DNA from: Chloroflexi bacterium UBA4730
GTDB taxonomy: Bacteria; Chloroflexota; Limnocylindria; P2-11E
Direction: 5' to 3'
DNA length: 8,041 nt
Assembly (NCBI GenBank): GCA_002404155.1
Contig: DHJC01000063.1
Location: 1-8,041 of the forward strand
Part shown: piece after piece, positions 1 to 5,040 of the stretch
How the letters are laid out: every line of letters begins with the position of its first letter
Position numbering within the stretch: the first letter of the stretch is position 1
Made by a program: the position numbers and the translations under genes
Notes under the pieces: model-generated
Told to the model about the DNA's origin: nothing
Seen by the model: only the letters and a program-made list of their open reading frames with translations
Database searches by the model: none

Positions 1-19
1 AGACTTCCGGCGCGGGACA

Positions 20-304
20 CTAGGCGGGCTCGAGCGCGATGTAGCGGACGAACGCGTCGGCAAGCAGGCCGAGGACCAGACCCGTGATGACCGCGGGGAT
101 GATGAAGAGCCCGTCGATCTCGGGGCCGCCGGCCATGAGGCCGAACGCGTTCGTCAGCACCTCGCTGCCGAGGGACGCGCCGAGGCTCGTGGCGATCGCC
201 ACGAACAGCCAGTCCAGCTGGGTCCGGGGGTGCGTGAGGTACTGCACGCCGAAGCCGATGAGAAGCCCGGCGCTAACGATGACCGTGATGGCAAGAGCGC
301 CCAT
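20..304 (-). CDS. Small three-helix membrane protein, function unknown
   Basis: A 94-residue protein made almost entirely of three hydrophobic helices: about residues 3-22, 32-52 and 66-87. The short polar links between them hold a Pro-Arg (HPRTQLDW) and a GGPEID turn. Glycine and small residues are spaced through the helices (GASLG, AGG, GLVLG), which suggests tight helix packing. The size and Gly-rich three-helix layout recall the GlsB/YeaQ/YmgE family, but I cannot see a diagnostic motif, so I leave it unnamed. The ATG at 304 is chosen because GGAAAGGAG lies 6 nt upstream. An in-frame start 16 codons earlier has no such site and would add a charged, Cys-containing stretch. The gene stands alone in its direction after a 312-bp gap, and ends near the window edge. 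It is probably an inner-membrane protein. Confidence 0.75.
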   Translation of the reverse strand: MGALAITVIVSAGLLIGFGVQYLTHPRTQLDWLFVAIATSLGASLGSEVLTNAFGLMAGGPEIDGLFIIPAVITGLVLGLLADAFVRYIALEPA

Positions 305-379
305 CACCGTCTCCTTTCCGCCTCTGCACGATGCGAGGCTACCGCCGAGCATCGGCCACCCCGACGCTCGAACTAGAGG

Positions 380-412
380 CGAACGGCCCGCGCATGCGGG
401 TCGAACGGCCCG
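380..412. repeat. 11-bp direct repeat CGAACGGCCCG flanking a GC-rich hairpin
   Basis: CGAACGGCCCG occurs at 380-390 and again at 402-412. The starts are 22 bp apart, about two helical turns. Between and overlapping them, positions 384-391 pair with 396-403 around the 4-nt loop GCAT: eight pairs, one of them a G-T wobble, with a perfect CCCGC/GCGGG core. No T-run follows on either strand, so an intrinsic terminator is unlikely. The site lies 76-108 bp ahead of the start of the small membrane protein gene, so a protein-binding site is possible. The function is inferred only. Confidence 0.4.
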
Positions 413-472
413 ATCGCTCGACGAGCTCGCTGCTCAGGGTCGCACTTCACCCCCCAACTCGAGCCGCGACGG

Positions 473-565
473 GTACCGCAAGGCGTTGCATCAGTTTCCG
501 TATGACGCCGCAGAACGATGCCAAAAGCTACCGCAGCATGTTCCATCCGTACGGTTGCGGTACGG
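473..565. repeat. Cluster of TACCGCA motifs and inverted repeats
   Basis: TACCGCA occurs at 474-480 and 529-535, and its reverse complement TGCGGTA at 556-562. The outer pair extends to a perfect 9-bp inverted repeat, GTACCGCAA (473-481) with TTGCGGTAC (555-563). A local inverted repeat, CCGTAC-N7-GTACGG, lies at 547-565. The cluster sits in the gap between two minus-strand genes and may be a regulator-binding region or a decayed structured element. No known regulator is recognised. Confidence 0.35.
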
Positions 566-616
566 CCATGAGATGACTCGGCGGCGGGTCACGAACGAAC
601 GAGCAGCGGGCGATCC

Positions 617-1450
617 CTAGTTCCGCTCCGCAGCGCGCCGGGTGCGGCGGACCATGCTGCGGTAGAGGGGGCTCGTGGGCGAGGGGATCTGCAGGAATCG
701 CTCGTTCTCCAAGAGCTCGACGGCTGCCGCAGGTGCGATGTGCGGGGCATCAATGAGGTAGCACCGTAGGGCTTCCCACTTGAGCTGCACGAGCGCCGGA
801 ACGTGCGAGGTGAGCCATGCGCGCTGGCCGAAGCCAGCTTCCTCCCACATTGGTATGTGACGTTGATAGACCCCGTGGCCGATCGGGGGCGCGAAGAGCC
901 ACCGCTCGGCAACTTCATGCGCGGGAGCTCCCTGACGGCGATGCTCACCGAACAGGGGTGCCGCTGCCGCTGCGATCGCCGCCTCGCTGAGGGCAACGGC
1001 GGTCTGCCGGTCGATGGCGCCGCTGGGAACGCCGGTGCCTTCCGAAAGGACGAGCTCGGGGCGTTCGTCACGAATCAGCGCGCAAAGCTGCGCCTGAAGG
1101 CTGAGTCGGTCTGGCAGCGTCAGCGGTGGCGACGGCATCTCCAGCAGCTCGAACCGCGCGATCCCGAGTCGGATCGCGGAACGCTCGAGGGCGTCGTGAG
1201 CCCGGGTCAGACCAGTTGCCTCAAGGGTGCGGAGCGGTGGGAGGGTGGGCGTCCGTGCCGAGAGGGCCACGAGCGAAACGCGCCCGCCGTGCGCAGCGAA
1301 GCGATGTAGGGCCGCTCCGGCGAAGAGGATCTCGTGGCCCGCTCGGGCGCAAATGCACAGCACCCGTCCGACCGGCGGCCCCAGCTCCGGGCTGGACTCA
1401 CCTTCCAGCGGAGTTGCGTTGCCGTATTGCAGAACTTGCAAATCCTGCAT
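617..1450 (-). CDS. PIG-L/LmbE-fold deacetylase-like protein with degenerate active site
   Basis: A 277-residue protein that follows the PIG-L (LmbE) layout. The first strand is at 29-35 (GRVLCICA), followed by the motif region and a helix, then the strand RVSLVALSA at 57-65. Next come a helix carrying ALERSAIRLG, ELLEMPSPPL around 101-110, and RPELVLSEG around 130-138. The C-terminal helix QLKWEALRCY is at the family's usual K..AL..Y/H position. The length fits the family. Active members carry AHPDDE and HPDH, giving the zinc ligands and catalytic Asp; here they read ARAGHE (35-40) and AIDR (145-148). Zinc binding and N-deacetylation of GlcNAc-type substrates are therefore doubtful, and a pseudoenzyme is the simplest reading. 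The ATG at 1450 is chosen because GGTGG lies 7 nt upstream; a GTG directly before it (1453) is an alternative. It is transcribed away from the adjacent ArsR-type gene, which may control it. Confidence 0.72.
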   Translation of the reverse strand: MQDLQVLQYGNATPLEGESSPELGPPVGRVLCICARAGHEILFAGAALHRFAAHGGRVSLVALSARTPTLPPLRTLEATGLTRAHDALERSAIRLGIARFELLEMPSPPLTLPDRLSLQAQLCALIRDERPELVLSEGTGVPSGAIDRQTAVALSEAAIAAAAAPLFGEHRRQGAPAHEVAERWLFAPPIGHGVYQRHIPMWEEAGFGQRAWLTSHVPALVQLKWEALRCYLIDAPHIAPAAAVELLENERFLQIPSPTSPLYRSMVRRTRRAAERN

Positions 1451-1456
1451 CACAAT
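1427..1456 (+). promoter_or_regulatory. Candidate promoter and ArsR operator in the divergent gap
   Basis: A perfect inverted repeat, TTGCA-N5-TGCAA, lies at 1427-1441. TTGCAG (1427-1432) and CACAAT (1451-1456), 18 bp apart, are a fair -35/-10 pair for the ArsR-type gene starting at 1486, so a dimer bound here would cover the -35. TGCA also recurs every 9 bp (1428, 1437, 1446). The repeat lies within the first codons of the divergent PIG-L-like gene and partly reflects its Leu-Gln repeats, so it may be coincidental. ArsR family members commonly bind such operators near their own start; binding here is inferred. Confidence 0.4.
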
Positions 1457-1485
1457 ACCACCAGCTCGCCAGCTCGGAGGGCAAC

Positions 1486-1902
1486 GTGGAGAAAGAGAGC
1501 GCCTCGATCAACCAGCCGCTCCATCGCTTCAAGGCCGAGCTGTTCAAAACGCTCGGACACCCGCTTCGGATCCGGATCCTCGAACTGCTGCGCGGCGGTG
1601 AGGTGAGCGTCCGGGATCTACTGCGGCAGCTCGCTGTCGAGCCGCCCGCCGTCTCGCAGCAGCTTGGCGTGCTCCGCGCACGCGGCATTGTGGAGAGCCG
1701 GCGGGCCGATGGCACCGTTTATTACTGGATCCGCGATCCGCTCATCGCGCAGCTCCTCGATGTCGGGCGCGAGGTATTCGGCACGCAGCTCCTGGATCTC
1801 CAGTCGATGCTGGCGGCGCAAGAACGCGAGGACCACGCGTCGGCGAATCGTGCCGCTCGACGACGCGACCGCCGGCCCACGTCGGCGCGTGCCGCGAGAT
1901 GA
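1486..1902 (+). CDS. ArsR-family winged-helix transcriptional regulator (no cysteines)
   Basis: A 138-residue protein with a complete ArsR/SmtB winged helix at about residues 14-95. It contains LFKTLGHPLRIRILELL (first helices), SVRDLLRQLAVEPPAVSQQLGVLRARG (helix-turn-helix, recognition helix about 54-66) and SRRADGTVYYWIRDP (wing). It probably acts as a dimeric DNA-binding repressor. The metal motif ELCVCDL of classical members is replaced by EVSVRDL, and the protein has no cysteine, so a thiolate metal or arsenic sensor is excluded. The C-terminus after about residue 113 is a basic Arg/Ala tail. The GTG at 1486 is chosen because GGAGG lies 5 nt upstream; the frame is open for 120 codons further up, but only as a shadow of the opposite gene. 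It is divergent from the PIG-L-like gene and overlaps the following small ORF by ATGA. Similar regulators in other genomes often precede SulP-type transporters; none is present here. Confidence 0.88.
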   Translation: MEKESASINQPLHRFKAELFKTLGHPLRIRILELLRGGEVSVRDLLRQLAVEPPAVSQQLGVLRARGIVESRRADGTVYYWIRDPLIAQLLDVGREVFGTQLLDLQSMLAAQEREDHASANRAARRRDRRPTSARAAR

Positions 1903-1985
1903 ACCGGTTCGAGATCGCGCTGCGCTGGACCGTTGGCGCGGCATCCGCCGAGGAGGCACGGGTCACGGCCGACATCCTCGCCTGA
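1899..1985 (+). CDS. 28-residue ORF translationally coupled to the ArsR-type gene; possible truncated gene
   Basis: The ATG at 1899 overlaps the TGA of the ArsR-type gene in an ATGA arrangement, typical of translational coupling. The peptide begins MNRFEIALRWTVGAAS, continues with a Glu/Ala-rich helix and ends at a TGA. It reads like the first strand and helix of a small alpha/beta protein whose remainder is missing. It has no ribosome-binding site of its own. It may be the 5' remnant of the second gene of the operon, lost to recombination at the junction directly downstream, or simply a chance ORF. I do not recognise a family. Confidence 0.35.
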   Translation: MNRFEIALRWTVGAASAEEARVTADILA

Positions 1986-2071
1986 GCGGGGCGGCCGTCG
2001 GGGGAGGTGCGGCGACGACCGCGTCCTGCCCCACGACTCAAGAGTAAGGCGGCCCGCTGTCGCTCTAAGTC

Positions 2072-2137
2072 GGCCGCTTCTCTGACATTCCTTTCGACGC
2101 AAAGCCGGTATCAATTCGTGTTTGAAGAATTCTCTAG
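2072..2137 (+). repeat. Imperfect ~67-bp direct repeat, copy 1
   Basis: Matches 3456-3523 at roughly 80% identity, by eye. Conserved blocks are the 16-bp GGCCGCTTCTCTGACA, then CGACGC, GTATCAATTCGTG and TTGAAGAATTC. The variable parts are the 7-8 bases after GACA and a 1-base gap after AAGCC. Read on the minus strand, both copies can encode EFFKHELI. This copy lacks the in-frame continuation seen in copy 2, so it may be the decayed one. It ends 23 bp before the tRNA fragment. Confidence 0.8.
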
Positions 2138-2159
2138 ACCGCTTCTCTTGACCGCATCG

Positions 2160-2201
2160 CTTTCAAGGACGAGGTCATGGGTTCGAATCCCATCCGGGCT
2201 A
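2160..2201 (+). pseudogene. tRNA 3' half (anticodon loop to discriminator), 5' half missing
   Basis: Positions 2160-2166 fit a tRNA anticodon loop (CTTTCAA, anticodon TTC for Glu). They are followed by GGACG as the 3' anticodon stem, the standard AGGTC variable loop, and a perfect 5-bp T arm, ATGGG-TTCGAAT-CCCAT. CCGGGCT then follows as 3' acceptor strand, and A as discriminator. CCA is not encoded. No AGCCCGG acceptor partner or D arm lies in the preceding bases, and the 5' anticodon stem (CATCG) pairs poorly with GGACG. The gene is therefore not functional. A 3' half of this extent is what integrase-mediated insertion into a tRNA gene leaves at the far attachment site; this origin is inferred. 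The Glu identity rests on the loop alone. Confidence 0.6.
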
Positions 2202-2258
2202 CAGACCGCGTCGTCATTGGTCGCCACGCCCTTCGCGTTCCGTACGGCGCGCCTTCGC

Positions 2259-3303
2259 TTAGCGCTTGATCTCGACGGCGAGCTCGTTCGCAAAGCGGAG
2301 GTCGGTCGCCTTCGTCACGGCCCCGTCGGGCGTGAACTTGAGGAGGCTGACAGCGTTCAGCAGCTGCGCGTGAAAGCGCATGCTCGCGGCAACGTCGTAC
2401 ATGCGCCAGTCGTAGGGCACCATGTTTGCCGCGCCCCGAACGAGCTCGACGTTCTTCGCGCCGCCGAAGAGTCCCTTGTCCGTCGCGACCTTCGCCGCGT
2501 CGGCTCGGTCCTTCGGGAGACTGTCGGCAGCGCGGTAGATCGCCCGGAAGGCCCGTTTCGCCGCGACCGGGTTCGCTCGGAGCCAGTCGGTGGTCACGGT
2601 GAGGACGCAACAGTCCTGCTGTGACCACGGCGGATCCTTCGCCTGATCGAGCGCGATATGACCCTTGTTCGCCGGGTTCGTCTCGAACGCGAACGCGCCC
2701 GTCGTCGCGAGGAAGAGTAGGTCCGACTTCCCGTCGAGGAATAGCTTCGTGAGGTCGGCGTCGGGTTGAACGACGAAGGTCACCTCGCTCGGATCGACTC
2801 CGGCGTTCTTGAGAGCGATCGCCATCATGCTGTACGGGAGGTTGTCGGGAGTCTTCGCGTTCACCACGACGGTGTGGCCACGAAGATCCTTCAGCGTCGC
2901 GACGCCCTGTGGCGCCCACATCTCCGCGCACCCGGTGTGGAGTCCGCCGAGCCCGACAACCGCCTTGCCGCCATCGACCGCGGTGGCGAGCGCGGGCACG
3001 AAAAGCGATGCGAGGTCCGCCTTGGCGCCAGTGAGCGCGGCGAGTCCGCCAGCGTCGGTGAGCTGGATGTCGGCGAAGCCTTCCTCCTGGAGATAGCGCT
3101 CCGAGATCATTTGCGGCGCGTCACACGCACCTAGGGCAATGCGGATCGTCGTCGTCTCCGGAGGAGGCATGGGCGATGGCGACGGTGCGGCGGTCGCTGA
3201 AGGGGCGAGTACCGCTGCAGGCGCAGGCGGCGAGCACGTCGCCGATTGCGACGGCGGCGACGACACTGAATCCGCGCAGGATCAACTCGCGGCGTCCGAC
3301 CAC
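2259..3303 (-). CDS. NitT/TauT-type ABC substrate-binding lipoprotein, with apparent frameshift after the signal peptide
   Basis: The mature part (open to 3266) is an NMT1/SsuA-like periplasmic-binding fold. It contains TIRIALGACDAPQ (strand 1), GLHTGCAEMWAP, LKDLRGHTVVVNAKTP, DPPWSQQDCCVLTV, NPVAAKRAFRAIYRA and a C-terminal RFANEL. This pattern is seen in nitrate/sulfonate/taurine-type binding proteins; the ligand is unknown. This frame starts poorly (GTG at 3266, Ser/Pro-rich, no signal). In the neighbouring frame, GTG 3303 with GGAGG 6 nt upstream encodes a twin-arginine lipoprotein signal: VGRRELILRGF, a hydrophobic core and the lipobox LAAC, with Cys27 at 3225-3223. The frames would join by removing one base near 3220, in GCCTGCGCCTGC, giving LAAC plus an Ala/Pro/Ser linker. 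Either the gene is broken, or the base is an assembly error, or there is +1 slippage. No permease or ATPase gene is in the window, so the protein is orphan. Confidence 0.75.
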
Positions 3304-3389
3304 CACTGCCCTCCGCTCGGCGCGCTGGCGACGATGCAGGGCTGGCAGTACACGCCGGCGGTCATGACGGTCTCGTCGTGTCGTAGCGG

Positions 3390-3530
3390 TCAGCCGTACT
3401 TCTGGGCTGTGAGCTCCAGGATCTTCACATGCAGGCCATCGCGCACCTCCCGAAAGGCCGCTTCTCTGACAACGTGTGTCGACGCGAAGCCCTGTATCAA
3501 TTCGTGCTTGAAGAATTCGCTCGAGGCTGG
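3390..3530 (-). pseudogene. 46-codon protein-like ORF, likely C-terminal remnant of an unrecognised gene
   Basis: Between two stops, the minus strand reads a peptide with natural-looking composition: SSEFFKHELIQGF, then an amphipathic REAAFREVRDGLHVKILEL, ending AQKYG before TGA. It has no ATG and no ribosome-binding site near its upstream end, so it looks like the C-terminal piece of a protein whose 5' part is gone. Its first third is repeat copy 2, and copy 1 also encodes EFFKHELI on the minus strand before losing the frame. That suggests the repeat is duplicated coding sequence. I do not recognise the family. It ends 86 bp before the substrate-binding gene, on the same strand. Confidence 0.35.
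3456..3523 (+). repeat. Imperfect ~67-bp direct repeat, copy 2
   Basis: Direct-orientation partner of 2072-2137, about 1.38 kb away, with the conserved blocks described for copy 1. The pair flanks the orphan substrate-binding gene and the tRNA fragment. This copy is inside a protein-like open frame (3390-3530, minus) and is the better candidate for the ancestral sequence. Recombination between the copies would delete the whole gene. Confidence 0.8.
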
Positions 3531-3699
3531 TCAGTTCTCCCATCGAGCACCTCACCAGCGTTCACCTTCTGCGCGATCCCCTCGACTACCTCGAGTCGGT
3601 TGGGCGTCAGGCTTGTCAGGAGATGGCGGTGAGGACGTCCTCTAGGCGCTCGTCGCTCGAAGGCGTGTCTGACGTGTGCGATGTCGGTAGAGCAGGTCC

Positions 3700-3714
3700 T
3701 ACGCTCTCGGCGTG
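3700..3714 (+). promoter_or_regulatory. Candidate -10 for a leaderless transcript of the membrane cyclase gene
   Basis: TACGCT (3700-3705) matches TANNNT and ends 6 nt before the GTG at 3712. A stop at 3688-3690 prevents any earlier in-frame start, and no Shine-Dalgarno lies in the usual window. Both facts favour transcription starting at or next to the GTG. No good -35 is visible. Confidence 0.3.
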
Positions 3715-4965
3715 AGGCGTTTGCTCGACGAACTCGGGACGATCGGTGCCGACCCGCGCGACGACGACGAGCTCAGGGTCCGCAAGCGCTTCCTCGTCCT
3801 CAGCTCGATTTTCGTGCTACCGGCCGCGATCGCCTGGGGACTGTTCTACCTAGCGTTCGGCGAGCCCCTCGCCGCGGCGATCCCATTGGGCTATTCGGCG
3901 ATCTCGGCCCTGAGCATCGCGGTCTTCGCCGTACGGCGGGAGTTTCGCGTGCTGCGTGCCGTGCAGCTGCTCCTGATCCTTGCGCTGCCATTCCTGCTCC
4001 AAGAGATGCTGGGAGGCTTCGTCCCGTCGAGCGCCGTGATCCTTTGGTCGATGCTCTGCCCGTTCGGCGCCCTGGTCTTCTCCGACGTGCGAGCGGCGTC
4101 GCGGTGGTTTGCGTTGTTCGTGCTGCTCGTCTGCGTATCCGCGCTCTTCCAGTTCCGTACGACGAACCATCTCCAGCCGGAGCTGGTGACGCTGCTGTTC
4201 GTCCTGAACCTGACCGTCGTCGCGTCCGTCGTGTTCGTGCTGCTCGCGTCGTTCGTGAAACAGATCGAGACCGAGCACGCTCGGGCCGAGGGCCTGTTGC
4301 TGAACGTACTTCCGAAAGCGATTGCTCGGCGGCTCAAGACCGCCCCCGGCATCATCGCCGATTCGTACGAAGAGGCGACGATCTTGTTCGCAGACGTCGT
4401 GAACTCGACGCCGCTGACGAGCAGTCTCTCGGCCCGCGACGTGGTCGCGCTGCTCGATGAGTACGTCACCCAGTTCGACGTTCTGGCGCGAAGCGACGGT
4501 GTCGAGAAGATCCGAACGATCGGCGACAACTGGATGGGCGTTGCGGGCGTACCGACCAGTCGCCCGGATCACGCGCGGTGCGCGGCTCGCCTTGCGCTCG
4601 AGATGCTCGCCTTCGTCCAAGCACGCCAGGCCGGCGGCGGGCTCGGCCTGGACTTTCGGATCGGGTTGAACTCGGGTCCGGTCATCGGTGGCGTGATCGG
4701 GCGGGACAAGTTCGTCTTCGACATTTGGGGTGATGCCGTGAACCTCGCCAGCCGGATGGAATCGACCGGAGTGCCGGGCCGGATCCAGGTCGGACCAGCG
4801 ACGTACGCCCTGTTGAAAGATGAGTTCGTCTTCGATGCGCGCGGGAGCGTCACGATCAAGGGGAAGGGCGAGGTGGAAACGTGGTTCCTGATCCGCCCGA
4901 GGAGTCCGACGAGTCCCGGAGTTCGGGAGACGGCTTCATCGCAGCCAGTGCCCGCGCGTGCGTAA
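3712..4965 (+). CDS. Membrane-bound class III adenylate/guanylate cyclase
   Basis: A 417-residue protein. A charged N-terminus (1-25) is followed by six membrane helices at about 27-49, 52-73, 80-100, 103-124, 130-148 and 158-183. Then comes the linker helix ARAEGLLLNVLPKAIARRLK (190-209), the usual lead-in to bacterial class III cyclases, and the cyclase domain from about 221 to 393. The catalytic set is nearly complete: metal Asp228 (FADVVNST) and Asp272 (TIGDNWM), Asp337 in FDIWGD, transition-state Asn344 and Arg348 (VNLASRM). Position 268, normally the adenine-selecting Lys (or Glu in guanylate cyclases), is Arg. The product is therefore most likely cAMP, but unproven. It would act as a homodimer at the inner face of the membrane, the six-helix domain perhaps sensing a signal. 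It has no HAMP or CHASE domain. The only possible early start is the GTG at 3712. A second cyclase gene follows after 72 bp. Confidence 0.9.
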   Translation: MRRLLDELGTIGADPRDDDELRVRKRFLVLSSIFVLPAAIAWGLFYLAFGEPLAAAIPLGYSAISALSIAVFAVRREFRVLRAVQLLLILALPFLLQEMLGGFVPSSAVILWSMLCPFGALVFSDVRAASRWFALFVLLVCVSALFQFRTTNHLQPELVTLLFVLNLTVVASVVFVLLASFVKQIETEHARAEGLLLNVLPKAIARRLKTAPGIIADSYEEATILFADVVNSTPLTSSLSARDVVALLDEYVTQFDVLARSDGVEKIRTIGDNWMGVAGVPTSRPDHARCAARLALEMLAFVQARQAGGGLGLDFRIGLNSGPVIGGVIGRDKFVFDIWGDAVNLASRMESTGVPGRIQVGPATYALLKDEFVFDARGSVTIKGKGEVETWFLIRPRSPTSPGVRETASSQPVPARA

Positions 4966-5024
4966 CTCAGCAGCTCTTGCTCGATGCGGGCGGAACGTCT
5001 CGCTGAGGCGGTGCAGGTGAGCCT

Positions 5025-5040
5025 GATACTTCCAACTATG
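5025..5040 (+). promoter_or_regulatory. Candidate -10 for a leaderless transcript of the cyclase-ATPase gene
   Basis: GATACT (5025-5030) ends 7 nt before the ATG at 5038. AGGTGA, the nearest Shine-Dalgarno-like run, is about 16 nt away, which is too far. The layout resembles the one ahead of the upstream cyclase gene. The 72-bp gap holds no terminator, so cotranscription from 3712 remains possible. Confidence 0.3.

Larger units (their letters stand above)
305..616. other. Non-coding gap with repeats, upstream of the small membrane protein
   Basis: No convincing gene lies in these 312 bp. Open frames crossing it on the + strand are Arg/Ser/Thr/Pro-rich shadows without ribosome-binding sites. 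It must hold the 3' end of the upstream minus-strand transcript and the promoter of the small membrane protein gene. I could not pick a convincing -35/-10 pair. What stands out are the hairpin with direct repeat (380-412) and the TACCGCA cluster (473-565), listed separately. Confidence 0.6.
1986..2258. other. Convergent junction region with repeat copy and tRNA fragment
   Basis: This gap lies between the + strand regulator unit and the - strand substrate-binding gene. Its middle (about 2040-2210) is visibly less GC-rich than the flanking genes. It holds one copy of a ~67-bp repeat (2072-2137) and a tRNA 3' half (2160-2201). GCGGCC (2049-2054) and GGCCGC (2072-2077) could pair across 17 nt before a pyrimidine-rich TTCTCT, but the loop is long and the T-run poor, so I do not call a terminator. 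Long minus-strand frames here give GIRTHDL and MGFEPMTSS peptides, familiar artefacts of reading antisense to tRNA. Confidence 0.6.
3304..3711. other. Gene-poor region with second repeat copy and 5' flanks of two divergent genes
   Basis: About 400 bp without a secure gene. It includes the leader of the substrate-binding gene (its GGAGG at 3310-3314), a protein-like 46-codon ORF (3390-3530, minus) containing repeat copy 2, and the presumed promoter of the membrane cyclase gene near 3700. A 27-codon minus-strand ORF (3282-3365) with a CQPC motif overlaps the start of the substrate-binding gene but has no ribosome-binding site. Open + strand frames here have no supporting signals. Confidence 0.55.

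Noticed and set aside
84..620. 178-codon + strand ORF over the left end
   Set aside because: Antisense to the small membrane protein, no ribosome-binding site, Arg/Ser/Pro-rich shadow composition.
2049..2083. GCGGCC/GGCCGC hairpin as terminator of the ArsR unit
   Set aside because: A 17-nt loop and a poor TTCTCT tail; not convincing as an intrinsic terminator.
2103..2201. A complete tRNA using AGCCGG (2103-2108) as 5' acceptor and TCAA/TTGA as D stem
   Set aside because: It needs a bulged acceptor stem, lacks the GG of the D loop, and leaves about 35 nt before the anticodon loop; the same bases recur in repeat copy 2 without a tRNA.
2111..2931. Minus-strand ORFs giving GIRTHDL / MGFEPMTSS peptides
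   Set aside because: These peptides are the antisense reading of a tRNA T arm, a familiar artefact; the frames otherwise overlap the substrate-binding gene.
3408..3429. TGTGA-N12-TCACA, CRP-like site near the cyclase genes
   Set aside because: CRP sites have a 6-bp spacer; here it is 12 bp, and the site lies within the protein-like minus-strand ORF.
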